Translations under genes and position numbers: made by a program | Shown: piece after piece, positions 22,155-33,590 of the stretch | Layout: the number at the start of each line of letters is the position of its first letter | How positions within the stretch are numbered: the stretch's first letter is position 1 | The notes under the pieces: generated by a model | The model's database searches: none | The model's input: only the letters and a program-made list of their open reading frames with translations | Told to the model about the DNA's origin: nothing | NCBI GenBank assembly: GCA_039566865.1 | Contig: CM076948.1 | Span: 26,721,001-26,785,000 of the forward strand | Direction: 5' to 3' | DNA from: Aurelia coerulea | Lineage: Eukaryota > Cnidaria > Scyphozoa > Semaeostomeae > Ulmaridae | DNA length: 64,000 nucleotides

Positions 22155-25100
22155 CTACTTATCAGAATCAAATAATTTCTGAAACTTTTTTTCTTCCTTT
22201 TCGTGTTTCTCCATCTTTGCTTTTCTTTCCTCATCCGAAGTTCGTTGCTTTTCATAATTTCTAAAAGTTTCAGTGTTCAGTTTGTCCGTTATTGGTGGTT
22301 CGGCCTGTTCTCTGGCGCCCTTTAGAATATCTTTTACGTACTGTTCGTCTGCAGGATCAATCGTGAATTTTTTCAGCAATATATGACGAATCTATGAACA
22401 AAACTCGATAGATGAATAAAATTGCATTTGACGAACATAAACAAGGTAATATTTTGTATGGGATTGAGCCCTTTACAGCGAACTTACAATAGACCTTTTA
22501 GCTATTCTACAAAAGAGCCTGAATCGAGCGTTATTTTTATACATTTTGATACGCGACGTTCGATCGAGTGGCTTTAGAGCTTCTATCACTATTGTACACA
22601 TTCGAAAATTCTACAAAATGTAGCAAAATGTTGTTCGATTCTGATTCCTTCCTTTTCAGAATAGCTAAAAGGTCTATTCCAGGAGATCATGAGCTCTAAT
22701 GATAATTGACAATAGCCGCCCTAGCATTGTCCCCGTTCAAGCTAACTGTAGCCTGCGTGCAGACTCTACTGATTTCTTTTCAGAGAGGTTCAGAGGAGAA
22801 CCTCTCTGAAATGAAAGGAAATCAGTAGAGTCTGCACGCAGGCTAGCTAACTGTCGACAAACGAGAATAACAACAAAACAATCCACATTTGAAAGGCCAC
22901 TGCTCCCCGGATATCAAGATGATAATATCTGCAAGCGCATCATTCAATAGTGAACATGTTAAAATATATTTCAAAATTTACCTGACTGAAAATGGCCACT
23001 CCGTTCTGAAATAATAAGGGCTTGCTCAAGAGAGCCCATTCTAAAAACTTTCAAAACAGGCCTAAAATCACGATCAAATGTTTTTATATTTCTGCATTAC
23101 AGTAATGACTTCAACATATTTTAGAGGATAGAATCACCTGGAATAATGTTACTATATTCCCAGCGATCACACTTGCATCCTCCAAAGGAATAACACGTGT
23201 TAAAAGGGCTCCGTCGCCAAACAATAAACAAATCCGTAACCTCGCACGTGTCACCAATTATCCATTGTTCATCCATTGCTTTCTGCAGTTTGTTTGGTGG
23301 TTCACCCAAGCCACCAAAAAGTGACCGTTGAAAATCCACTTATATCCGAGCAATCGTAGAAGATATGAATGTTTGGTTTGTTCCTTAATGAAGTACAATG
23401 ATTTATGTCCAAACAGCAACTTTCATTTTAAAAAAAATAAGAAAGTCCTGTGTGATATCACCTTTAAAAAAACTGCAAAAATCATCGTTTTGTTTACATT
23501 TTGGCGACGGAGCCCCTTTAAAGCACATAAAAGCTAATGCTGCAAACATAAAATATAGTCACGATTTTAGGCCTGTTTTGAAGATTTCTTGATGGCGCTT
23601 TTGGTGCAAAATCCCTCATAATTTCAGAACGAAGTGGCCGATTTCAGTCAGGTAAATTTAAAGATACAGATGAACATATCCACTATTGAATAATATACTT
23701 GCCAATATTGATGCTTTGATATCCAGGGTGTGGTAGCGATTTAAACGGGAGCTGTGTTTTTACTCGCCCAGAGCATAGGCTCCAAATCTTCAAAAGGTTG
23801 GTGTAAAATCCTATGACCTATTTCTCTGAATTGGATGGCTTCAAAAATACTTTTGCCACTTCGCTATAATTCTACCATTGGAACTTTCTGAAATCATCAT
23901 ATTTTCAGAATTAAATTGCTTTTTTTTCTCTTCTTTTTCAAGAATTCAAGAACGAAAAAAATTTAAAAGCGTAATATTTAAAGTGCTTGACACAACATGA
24001 AATAATTTCCAACAAAACCATAGTTTCTGGATGTTTACAGCAAGGTATTAAGCAAAAGTCTGTCACTCTTCTGGTTTACGATTTAGAAATTTGATGACGT
24101 CACATCCTCAATTGAGTTGAAATATAAATATGCCGTAGTCTAATATAATATTCAAAATTTCTGAAAAGTCCAACGTAGAATTATAAACAAGTAGTTGAAG
24201 TTTCTTTCAAGCTATTTGGTCAGTAGTAATAGGTCATAAAATTTTACACCCACCTTTTTACGCCGAGTTAAAGATTTGGAATCTAAGCTCTCACCCAGTG
24301 GGTACTTCATTATCTACTTAACCTACTAGATATAACAACAGTCAGCGAGTGCTGCCGATTAGTATTTGTACCAAATGCGACTGCAGCGAGGTTATTTTTA
24401 TAGACATTAATTGAATGATTATCACTAAGGAAACGTGTATTATGTTAGAATTTACAGCTGGGTAATGGTTCAAAAGGTAAATGATTTAGAATATTGAGTT
24501 ACTCTCCTCACCGGTTTCTAGTTCCTGAGTCCAAGGCTCTTCGTTCCGTAGTTCTGTAGTCCATGCTTCCGTGGTCCGTAATATTGAGTTCTGCATTGTC
24601 AGAAATAAACCTTTATCGTCCATTGACGTAGTTAGGTAGTTAGGTAGTTACGTAGGTAGGAAGAATTCATTATCTTTTGTTGGAGAACTTTTGTTGGTTG
24701 TTGGATAAATGCTCACAAGCCGCGCGCCCACAAACCGCAGCCGTGAGCTGCCTGTCTACAGACTAATTTCGCTTTCTGATTGATTAAGAATAGTAAGGCT
24801 GCCTTCGGCAGCAATTACTTTGATTCACTGATTCCTTTATCAGTTCACACCTTGACAAATTGATAGGAGTAAAAGATTTAAAAAGGGGTACCTCATCAGC
24901 TTTTTTAAATTCGAAATCCTCCAGCTGTCTTTGAAATCCATAATTAGGGTTTGCAACACTTCTACAGATTCGAATTGCTTCGATAGCATCTTGCCATCCA
25001 ACTTTAGCAACAACAATCAAATAAGCTGCAACTATTGTGGACGATCTTGATACACCAGCAATGCTGAAATTTAAGAGAAATGCGATGCAAGAATAAACTA

Positions 25101-28100
25101 TTTAGCCATTCTACAAAAGAGTCTGGATCGAGAGATATTTTACGAGAGGATTGATTGAGTACGTATGTATGTATTTATGTATGAATGTATGTTAAAATTT
25201 GCCACAATAGTAAAGATTTACAAAGTTTAAAATATAATAAAATAGATACAATACAATTTACATAATACAGCGTTGATAAATACAAGTTAAAATCACCCCT
25301 AATCATAGTGGCAGGGATAGCATTAAAAGGTCGAGTTGACCTTATTTCCATAATGGTCCCCTTAGAGGTGGTTGCAAAAAAAAAAACAAAAAACAAAAAA
25401 AAAACAAATCAATAGATGTTAGTGTGCTTTTGGATAAAGCATAATTTAGTAAGCCGAAATCATGAATGAGAGGGAGGACGCGCAGTTTTAGTAGAACATA
25501 TATATGTTGTTTTCTTCTCTCTGTATATTTTGGGAAAAATTGTCTTTGATCTTGTGTTTGAACGAGTTGATTGAATGACATTAGAGCCTCTTTCACTACA
25601 GACAGACCATTTAGCTATTCTGAGAAAGAATCCGAATTAAACGATGTTTTGATGTATTTTGAAGAACTTTCGAATTTGCACAATAGTGATAGAAGCTCTA
25701 ACGCCACTCAATCGAGCCTCGCGTATTTATAAAAATAACGCTCGATCTAGGCTCAGTAAATCCCCACATATAAGAACCTACTTTTTTGAGAGCTAGGCTG
25801 AAAAAGGTTCTTATTTGAAAGGTACTAAGCCAAATTTCAAGGTATAATGGTTCTTATTTGAAGAGTACCTTGCGTAGGCCATTTTAGAACCTTCGTCAAC
25901 GATTTTCAGCCGTATTATTTGTTTGGCAAGGTTATAATATACCTAATAACCAATGCTAAGCTTTCAAACAGCAGGGGAGGAGATTCAAACATTAAAAGCC
26001 CACTGGGACAAAAATGAACTTAACACCGACAATCCAACATCAACTTTGCTACCCCTGCTATAAGAACATATTTTTCATCAAACTGAAACAGGTTCTTAAT
26101 TACAAGGTGCGTAAGTTAGGAAAAACAGCCTGTAGGTTTTTATTTTTTTAGGTTCTTATATGCGGGGATTTACTGTACCTTAAAGGTCTATTGTGCACAT
26201 TCGAAAATTCTAAAAAATGTATAACAATATCGTTTGATCCTCGTGTTCTTTTAAGAATAGCTAAAAGGGTCTATAGGAGACAATATTGGGTGAACAAAAT
26301 TAAGTCCGAGATCCTGGCTAATATAACATGCATTTACTTCTCGGTGAGGAGACTTTAAATTGTACTGGTGTTCACCCACCAAAAAAATATTCTAAACCGG
26401 TTCCACAATTTTCTCCCTAAACGATAACCGACTCTAAGAAATTGGGGAGTAGTTTGTAAGTATAGTAATTAAGTAAATATGTATTGTAAATTTTTAGCAG
26501 AATGTATAAAAAAAAAAAATTGGGGAGAATCTACACCAAGCTTATGGATTAAATCGAGTAACATAAAAACCCGCTCTAAGCTTATATCCTTTGACAACAG
26601 GCTCCAGATAAGATACATTCTTTTTATTTTCAACGCTGGAGGTGGCACAATGATTTAAGAATGAATGCAAAATTTCCTGAATGTTTATAATTGAACTTTG
26701 TTGCGGAGTAATTTGATGTCAGGATACCACCTGCAAGCGTTGCTTGCTTATTTTTTCACCCCTGCTCGATGATGTGATGCTTGGAAAAATTAGCGAAAAA
26801 GATACCCTGAAAGATACCCCGTCACAACTTCGAGTGGCCAGCCTTCTTCCTCATTTGATACTATAGTACATTCAGAAGAGAAGCCATCTTTAAATTAAAG
26901 TTCCACGCATGAATTGTGGTTACTTATGCCTCACAAAGTGCCAGCCAATGACCTGTATGGTCAATGGTGCTCGTTTTCATTGGAGTAAAGCAGCCGATAA
27001 TTTTTGCAAATTTAGAACAACTTGATCACCTTGATCACTTTGATGTTAAAATAATAAACCTTACCAATGCACCAATACGCCATTTCCATTGGATCTGCAA
27101 GGAAAAAAAAATAACATCTTTTGTACGAAAGATTCTGTACGAAAGCAAAATAAAAAGAGCAGTTTAAATTCCCTATCTTCTTTGCCTGTAATCTACAACA
27201 TTCGATTTCTCAAAAAGATTTCAAGAGACCTTTTAACCATTCTATAAAAGAGTCTGGCTTGATGGATATTATTATACATCTTTACAACTATAAGAAAGGC
27301 TCAATTTTTATTTTTATAACAATATAAAAGTTTACAAAAACGAAATATTTAAGACTATACTCACAAACTACTTAACTACAGAATAAGAATGATAACCCGG
27401 GAAGCAAGATCCCATAACAATCCCAGGGTCATTACACAGAGAACACTAAATTAGACCACACCTAAATACACAAGGGAGTACAAAGACCAGTAGCCTTTGC
27501 CGTCATTTGTTTTTGTTTTTATGAATTTCGTACAGTCAGTTATTCTGGAAGCTGTGCACAGCAAGTCGCTGACTTCGTGCAAAACATACTGGTCTTTGTA
27601 CTCCCTTTAAGTACAAAAGAAACAAAAATGGAAACAAAAAGAAAAAGATTTTGTGGCTTAGTGGCGTGAAACAAACGTTTAATCTATCTTAAAACAAACC
27701 AACCTATTTTATGGACTAACTCTATAAAGTCTGTTCTTATCACCATGTAACAAAAGTTGCACAAGAGCATTGTTAGAAAGACTGTTGACTTCAGTAATAC
27801 AACTGAAACTCCAGTGAGAAGATCTCTTTGTTCAATATCAAATGGAGGGCAGGTTTGATTGAGTGGTGTTAGAGCTTCTAGCATTTTTGTGCAGATTCAA
27901 AAATCCTACAAAAATTAAGAAAATATTGTTCTATTCCCATTCTTTTTTAGAATAGCTAAAAGGTCTATTTCCCATTTCCCCTCAGACTTTGAGATGACGA
28001 GGTCCAGTGTAAGGACAGCGAACAATCTATTATCATTAGAGGAATTCTAAATAAAGAGAAAGAACAAACTACAAGATTATACCTGGCTTTGTGTATAAAC

Positions 28101-31100
28101 TGTATACATTGAAGAAAGAACTTTGATCTGAAATGAATTGAGAAATTACAAGTGATTTAGATTAAAAAAGCACCCAATGATATTTGATTAAAAATCTATG
28201 GAGAAGAAGAGCACCAATCCATCAGATTTGTTTTGCACAATATAAATTTCCTTCTTCTTGAAGATATAATAATACTTCCATCTTTATTATAAAAATATGC
28301 ACCCTGTTCAAATACAAACTACATTTAGTATTCTGCTAAGCAAAATTGAAATTATTAAATTGTTGCACCACACATAATGTAAATCCTGGCATAGCAATAT
28401 AATAAATTTTCAATAATACTCACAAATCTTGATTCACAGAATCTGATGCATTAATACATTTGTAAGTGAGGTCCTGAAATGTAAGAACAATATGATTATA
28501 ATCTGCTCATAGTCTGCTTCTTGCTGCAAAAGGAGAAAGAAAATAGATTTATCACATTACTGCTACACCCTAAGATATGTTTGGATAATTTTAGTGATGA
28601 TTTGCCTCAGATAGCATATTGGAACTGCAACTTCAACCATTGCAATAGACCTTTTAGCTTTTCTACAAAAGAGCCTGGGTTGAGCGCTATTCTTATATGT
28701 TTTTATGCCTAAAGGCTGAAATACACGATCCATTTAAACTGATCAGTTTAAACTGTCAGTCTTTTTCATCAGTTTTAACTGATCAGTTTCGCCCGACTAC
28801 ACGATCAGTTTAAACTGATGAGCTGGGACAGTTTTTCCGCATTCTCGCAATGGACAGTGACTCGGAATGTGCTGCTGCAGCTATAGTAGTTGCTGTACTT
28901 TTAAGAAGAAAGAAAATAAAAAAACGCAAAAAGAGATCTGCATGGGTTAAACCTTGGCTCCAAAAGCGATCCCAGTTGGGTGTATATGACACGTTATTGC
29001 AGGAACTTCGCCTGGAAGAGGAAGAAGACTATAAAAAGTTCTTGCGAATGAGCACAGAAACATTCGACGAATTATTGCAGTTGGTGTCGAATGATATTCA
29101 GAAACAAGATACAGTGATGCGTGCTCCAATTCCTCCAAAAATTAAACTAGCTGCAACCATCAGATATTTATCAACTGGTGCTAACTACGCTGATCTCCAG
29201 TATCAGTTTAGAGTACATAAGAGCACTCTGAGAACCATCATACCAGAAGTTTGTGAGGCAATTTACAAGAGGCTTAAAGATCACTTCTTGAAAGTAAGTA
29301 ACAGTATCTGTAATCATGATCAATCAGTACAGCTATGTCGAAAAATTATAATATTGTTCTGTGGGGAGCTTAAATTACTGTTACTTGTATTCCCTTGGTA
29401 GAGCTGTCCCATAAATGATTCTTTTGGTGGCACAACATTATACTGCTGGTGTTGAGGCAACTCAAGCATTCCAAACTGTGCTTGGAAAAGAATCTCCTGA
29501 ATTTTCACCTTAGCATATTCACGTGCTCGTTTATCTGGTATTGCACGTAAACTGTGCGTAACATTTTGACCGAACACCTCCTCGGAGTCTACAACTTTTT
29601 TCTGTCTTGACAAGTGGACCGATGCTGCCTGGTCAAGGAAGCAGTCTTCTTTGTTTTCATTTTCCAGTTTCTTCTTTTTAGGCAGTGGTCTTTTCGTCAG
29701 TCTTGGGGGCTCTGTTTCCTCCTCGCTATAATCATATTGCAGTTCATCTCCTGGATTCTCTGTTTGTTGTTGTGTCTGATCTTCTAGAGATGTAGCTACT
29801 GATTCATTATCACTCCATCCTAATTCCTAAACAGATATATTTAATATTTTTGACACATCAACAGAAGAAGAATCGAAATCAATAGCAACGCAATACGAAG
29901 AATTTTGGAATTTTCCAAATTGCATAGGGGCAATGGATGGAAAACATATACAGATAAAGCAACCAAGAAATTCTGGATCTTACTATTTTAATTATGAAAA
30001 CACATTTAGTGTTGTCTTACTGGCACTAGTTGATGCCAACTATAAATTCATTTGTGTCAATGTTGGGTGCAATGGAAGAATTAGTGATGGAGGTGTTTTC
30101 AGAAATTCCACGCTCTCAACAGCTTTGGAAGAAGACCTTGTTTGTGTTCCAAAACCACGACTAATGGATGATGGAAATACAGAGCTACCCTACGTGGTCG
30201 TTGCAGATGATGCCTTTCCTCTAAAAGTGAATATCATGAAGCCTTATCCGTTTCGAGGTCTGTCACTTGATAAAAGGATTTATAATTACAGGTTAAGCAG
30301 AGCAAGACGTATTGTCGAAAATATTTTCGGCATTTTGGCGAATCGTTTTGGCATATTTTTGATGCCGATGTTGCTTTCACCCGAAAATGTCCAAAAAGTC
30401 ACACTTGCAAGCTGTGTGCTCCATAATTTCCTGAGAGAAAACTCCCCAACCAGATACACACCACCTGGAAGTTTGGACACGGAATGTCTAGAGGGTGGCA
30501 CACTAAATGAAGGGGACTGGAGACTAGAAGGAAATGGTGGAATGCACTCAGTTGATGTTCAAGGGAGCAACAATTACACTTTGGATGCAAAGGAGACAAG
30601 AGCACGCTTCTGCCGTTACTTCAACACAGCCGGTAGAGTTTCGTGGCAAGACAAATTTGCAAATTGAAAAGTTCTGTAACACTTATAAGTTCAATAGCTA
30701 AAGTTGTTAAGACGTTTTCTTACAATTGAAGATGTAGTTTTTCTTGGTCGTATGGTATCTCGAAGGAAGGCCAATGATGTAAAATGAGGCCACTTTGACT
30801 GGTATACTTCGTCTCTTCCAGCGCCACTTTTACTTGCTTGGGTACTCTTGGTTAACTCTTTAGAGTAGTAGGTTCTTAGGGTATTAATCTTTGATTTTAC
30901 ATCGTTTTCTATGATATAGAATATTGAAATTTAGGAAAATGAGAGTAGAATAGGAGTATACAAAGAAGATATACTGGGGGATTGTTAGAAAACCAAGACC
31001 TTGAGAAATACCCATCAGAAAGCTACACCGGGTACCCTCAAAATACCAAACAATAGATAGATGCATTACTTTCTTGTTATAAGTTCACTGGCAATTACTT

Positions 31101-33590
31101 CCTGAAAGGAATAATGCTGAATTTGAAAAAATTAAACCACCACCCCCTTGAAAGACAAATATTGTCGAGACCCAGGTTATAGTTATAATATTTCCTTACC
31201 AGACATGTCACATTTTTCTGCTATGTTCTTTATACTCTTGTGTATGGCATCACGGTCTTTGTAATCTTTTGACTTTACATCCCACAAACTTGGCTCTGCT
31301 TCAAAAAGACTGATAAAATACTCAGTCTGCTCCACTCGTTTTGCTTTAGCAGCCATTTTCCTCGTGTTTTTCCTTGTGCAACTCCTATTACGCAATGGGT
31401 AATCCGAGGACAATGCGTCTATTAGCAGAGCTTAGCGGCGCTATTGATTTTAATCATGATTGACATTCAGTTTAAACTGAAAAGTTGAACACGTCCAACT
31501 TTTAAAAAGACTGATCAGTCTAGACTGATCGTGATAAAAACGTCAGTTTTTTGCCGACTACACGATCAGTTTTCTGATCTTCAGTTAAAACTGTCAGTTT
31601 AAATGGATCGTGTATTTCAGCCTTAAGGTTCGATCGAGTGGCGTTATAGCTTCTGGAAATTCTACAAAATGTAGCAAGATTTCGTTTCATTCAGATTCTT
31701 TTCAGAATAGCCAAAAGGGTCTATTGCTGCTTAGAAATACTTGTCAGAGTCTATATGAAATAGGTAATTGTTTGTTTGCTTGTTTTTTTTTACCCAGCAT
31801 CTAAAGGTAGTTATGGCAACACTGAGAAGCTACACTACAGTCATTGCACACATTAACATGATAAGAATGCTTTACATCATATATGATGAGAATTCTTGAG
31901 GCATATGCAAGACTCTAAAGTTTTCTAAACAAGAATTCTTAGGCAGGAAAACCATGTTGATGTGTACAAGGCCTTTACTGATAGCCACATTGAGAAGCTA
32001 CTGTAAGCTTATCAAAGCAGTGCCCTGGTCTGTCCTCTCGATTTGACCAAAACTCACCTCCTTGCCACATCACACTTTGTAACCTGGAATGACAGAGAGC
32101 TGAAGATTCTGAAGGTGAAGAATTGAAAGTTGACGAAAGACTCACCTTCAAAACTGGATTGGGATTGTCGTAAATTGCAACAATATGATCAACATTATTT
32201 TCTTTGAGTTTCTCAACATCCTTTGCATCTATCATTTTAGAAAAAGAAAATAATTCAAACAATTTCCAGCAATATTGCATTTGATTAGAGCATAACGCTG
32301 GACTCCCAAACTTTCATTGGAGGAACATCTTTCCATCTTATGACACAGATCAAGCCAAACAAAATTTTGCAGACAGAAAGAAGCAATTAAAAAGTTACTG
32401 TCAACAATATGGCAATTAACATGTAACAATTCCCACAGGAGATACGATATCAAGTGAATTTGGACATGAATTAGCACTCTGCTACACAGACCACTCTCCC
32501 TTCCTTTTCAAGTGGTCTGGAACACAGGCTATATATAAGTTGCCAAAATAGTTTCCTTCCTATTCACACATGGCCGTAAAAAATTGCAAATATCTAAATA
32601 CCTCTAAAATTTCCAAGGTAAAGATTTGGAATGATCTAGAAGAAAAGAGAAATATAAGAGTTGTAAAACAGTTTGCTCTTCTCATGCGTATCACAAAACC
32701 TATTCTTCTTTGTAAACTTTTAAACATTCTGAAGTGTTGGGATAAATCATTGTATTAACCGCTTGTACCTTTAAAACATGCCCTGTTATTAAATAGCAGA
32801 ATGAGAATTAATTTCAGAGATAAAAACACTTACACACTGCTTCATTGTCTGATTATTGTATATCCTCTTATGATCAAGGCCTCAAAAGTGTTTCAAATTC
32901 AGAAAGACACAATCTCCCTTAAGAAAAAGTTCAGCTTTACAAAAGGTAGTGTACTTTCCTTTTGACAAATTTCAACTTATGATGAAAGATTGTTGAGAAC
33001 ATTAAATTTGCTGATACTGTGTTAAATTGTAACTCATGACAACTTCCTTTCAATCAATGGATGGACCTTTTAGCTATTCTAAAATGAATCTGAATCGAGC
33101 GATATTTCTATACATTTAGAAGAATTTCGAATGTGCGCATAATCATTAATCAATCAATCAAAAATATCTAAATACATCGCTCGGGATGCAGATTTTTTTA
33201 AAAGGTCTATTCAGACTTTTGCTCCCTAAACTTTCGGGAGCATTAGCAGGAAAGTTTTTAAAACCTAAACAATTGAAATTCAAGGTCATAATAACAGAAA
33301 ACAGACTCATTGCAAGGTAAACTAGATTTTGACAAGAGCCAGATACATTCTGCACGCAAGTGCACAGCACAAGTCACAAGTGCATGCACCAAACGCGTCA
33401 GTAGGCCTATCGAATGACGACGCCATAACTGCTTATTTCTTATAGTCATTCACATTTTCTGACGTGCAAATAGTTGAAGCATAAATGGCTGTTATAATCC
33501 TTGCAATAAATAACGATAATTTGAGATAAATTACAGAAAACAAATGATATAAAGAGGGAATTTCTTTACCTTGTTCATTCCATTTCCCAT
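22155..33590 (-). CDS. DUSP22: Atypical dual-specificity phosphatase, DUSP22/DUSP15 (JSP-1) type
   Basis: Exons, 5' to 3': 33571-33590 (MGNGMN), one short exon not found, 32146-32228, 28424-28473, 28083-28127, 27065-27094, 24892-25063, 22155-22391. All listed internal junctions agree in phase with GT-AG sites. The start MGNGMN carries the N-myristoylation glycine of DUSP22/15. The P-loop is split across exons: VLVHC then IAGVSRS, giving HCx5R with catalytic Cys and Arg. The general-acid Asp is probably in the NASDSVNQD segment. The stretch GWQDAIEAIRICRSVANPNYGFQRQL is a family hallmark (given here only as landmark; it ends exon 24892). Such phosphatases are membrane-tethered regulators of JNK and related kinase signalling. 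The missing exon should encode the LPGLYIGNF-like beginning; exon 1 and exon 32146 are out of frame without it. The final exon adds a charged Lys/Glu tail. An alternative end reads past the donor at 24892 to a stop at 24784. Confidence 0.85.
22489..22678. mobile_element. MITE family A (AGACCTTTTAGCTATTCT ends), full copy
   Basis: The ends AATAGACCTTTTAGCTATTC and GAATAGCTAAAAGGTCTATT are inverted repeats, and the interior is itself partly palindromic. At least seven more copies, whole or broken, occur near 25100, 25605, 27228, 28645, 33060, 40574 and 44857. It lies just upstream of the last phosphatase exon, in the intron. Confidence 0.85.
22749..22845. mobile_element. 97-bp hairpin MITE (TAGCC family) with 8-bp TSD
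   Basis: The arms TAGCCTGCGTGCAGACTCTA and its complement pair perfectly over the outer 28 or so bases. An inner CAGAGAGGTTC stem extends the hairpin. GCTAACTG flanks it at 22741-22748 and 22846-22853. Same family as 19066-19147. Confidence 0.9.
23204..23518. mobile_element. MITE family D (GGGGCTCCGTCGCCAA ends) with TTAA TSD
   Basis: The inverted ends AAGGGCTCCGTCGCCAAA and TTTGGCGACGGAGCCCCT are flanked by TTAA at 23200-23203 and 23519-23522. TTAA duplication is characteristic of piggyBac/Kolobok-type transposases. A second copy is at 53540-53845 and a broken one at 8425-8565. It is in a phosphatase intron. Confidence 0.85.
23758..24302. mobile_element. MITE family E, about 545 bp, long subterminal inverted repeats
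   Basis: The left end (CCAGAGCATAGGCTCCAAATC, then GGTGTAAAATCCTATGACC) is mirrored at the right end (GGTCATAAAATTTTACACC, then GATTTGGAATCTAAGCTC). Related interiors occur near 42110-42300, 36400-36480, 47160-47640 and on both sides of 60894-63194. Confidence 0.65.
25137..25604 (-). repeat. Probable retroelement 3' end with ATGT tail
   Basis: A block with (ATGT)n at 25162-25190 and an A-rich patch at 25378-25408 interrupts a family A MITE, whose left end is at about 25098-25136. An ORF fragment on the minus strand has no clear homology. I read it as the tail of a truncated retroelement in minus orientation, with low confidence. Confidence 0.35.
25754..26175. mobile_element. MITE family B copy (CAGTAAATCCCC... 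ends) nested between family A pieces
   Basis: The ends CAGTAAATCCCCACATATAA and TTATATGCGGGGATTTACTG are inverted. Family A fragments flank both sides (25605-25753 and 26185-26274), so this insertion is the younger event. Internal words AGGTTCTTA and TAAGAACCT recur, as in the other family B copies. Confidence 0.85.
27228..27966. mobile_element. Family A MITE interrupted by further insertions
   Basis: The left end GAGACCTTTTAACCATTC and the right end GAATAGCTAAAAGGTCTATT are separated by about 740 bp instead of the usual 190, so unrelated sequence, including the element at 27472-27607, has been inserted. Confidence 0.6.
27472..27607. mobile_element. 136-bp MITE with AGGGAGTACAAAGACCAGTA ends
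   Basis: AAGGGAGTACAAAGACCAGT at the left is mirrored by ACTGGTCTTTGTACTCCCTT at the right, a 20-bp perfect inverted repeat. It sits inside the disrupted family A element. Confidence 0.8.
28850..30667 (+). CDS. PIF/Harbinger transposase (DDE_Tnp_4)
   Basis: Two exons: 28850-29297 and 29835-30667 (426 residues) using donor TAA|GTAACA and acceptor ACAG|ATAT. A stronger-looking donor four bases earlier (AAA|GTAAGT) would need a different acceptor. Exon 1 has a basic N-terminus and a helix-turn-helix-like region (residues about 90-145, with LSTGANYADLQYQFRVHKST). Exon 2 has the catalytic domain: Asp in GAMDGKHI (about residue 184), Asp in VVADDAFPL (about 274) and Glu in RARRIVENIFG (about 311), matching the DDE triad. 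The enzyme cuts and pastes DNA at TWA targets together with the partner protein encoded antisense. No frameshift or stop is seen, so it may be recently active. Confidence 0.9.
29320..31413 (-). CDS. Harbinger accessory MADF-domain (Myb/SANT-like) DNA-binding protein
   Basis: Three exons, 5' to 3': 31200-31413, 30724-30857, 29320-29826, with phases 1 and 0 agreeing and a total of 284 residues. The MADF signature is spread over the first two exons: FISLFEAEPSLWD, DYKDRDA, then KWPHFTSLAFLRDTIRPR. The last exon has an acidic linker, a KKKK basic patch and a C-terminal helix containing EILFQAQFG, common in these proteins and in MADF-BESS factors. It helps bring the transposase to the nucleus and to the transposon ends. 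The start may be the first Met shown or an internal one (MAAKAKR). The acceptor at 30858-30859 has a poor pyrimidine tract. Confidence 0.8.
33060..33212. mobile_element. Family A MITE, degenerate copy
   Basis: Starts GGACCTTTTAGCTATTCT and ends AAAAGGTCTATTC, with internal ATCGAGCGATATTT. It is in the first (or second) phosphatase intron. Confidence 0.65.

Larger units (their letters stand above)
28713..31623. mobile_element. Complete PIF/Harbinger DNA transposon, 2.9 kb
   Basis: The terminal inverted repeats AGGCTGAAATACACGATCC... and ...GGATCGTGTATTTCAGCCT are perfect over about 28 bp. The TSD is TAA (28710-28712 and 31624-31626), the TWA triplet used by PIF/Harbinger. Subterminal ACTGATCAGTTT-like motifs repeat at both ends, probably transposase-binding sites. 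It carries the two genes standard for the superfamily: a DDE transposase on plus and a MADF/Myb-type DNA-binding protein on minus, both with open frames. It lies in a phosphatase intron, antisense to the host for the transposase. Confidence 0.95.
28646..31725. mobile_element. Family A MITE split by the Harbinger transposon
   Basis: 28646-28709 is the left half of a family A element (AATAGACCTTTTAGC, CTACAAAAGAGCC). 31627-31725 is its right half (GGTTCGATCGAGTGGCGTTA, AGCCAAAAGGGTCTATT). Removing 28713-31623 and one TAA restores the order seen in intact copies such as 22489-22678. Confidence 0.85.

Noticed and set aside
24784..24891. Read-through extension of the phosphatase exon as its true C-terminus
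   Set aside because: A donor (GAG|GTACCC) is present and the phase-0 exon at 22155-22391 continues with DUSP22-like wording (R..L..F...P.D....K.IL). Kept only as an alternative.
25175..25596. Two overlapping minus-strand ORFs as a gene
   Set aside because: They span an A-rich, ATGT-repeat retroelement-like block that interrupts a MITE; no domain recognised.
27684..27884. 66-codon ORF in the phosphatase intron as an exon
   Set aside because: It does not resemble any part of the DUSP fold, and the four real exons around it already connect in phase.
32232..33449. Candidate missing phosphatase exon among minus-strand ORFs here
   Set aside because: None gives the expected LPGLYIGN-like peptide with the required phases (2 in, 1 out), so I left the exon unassigned.
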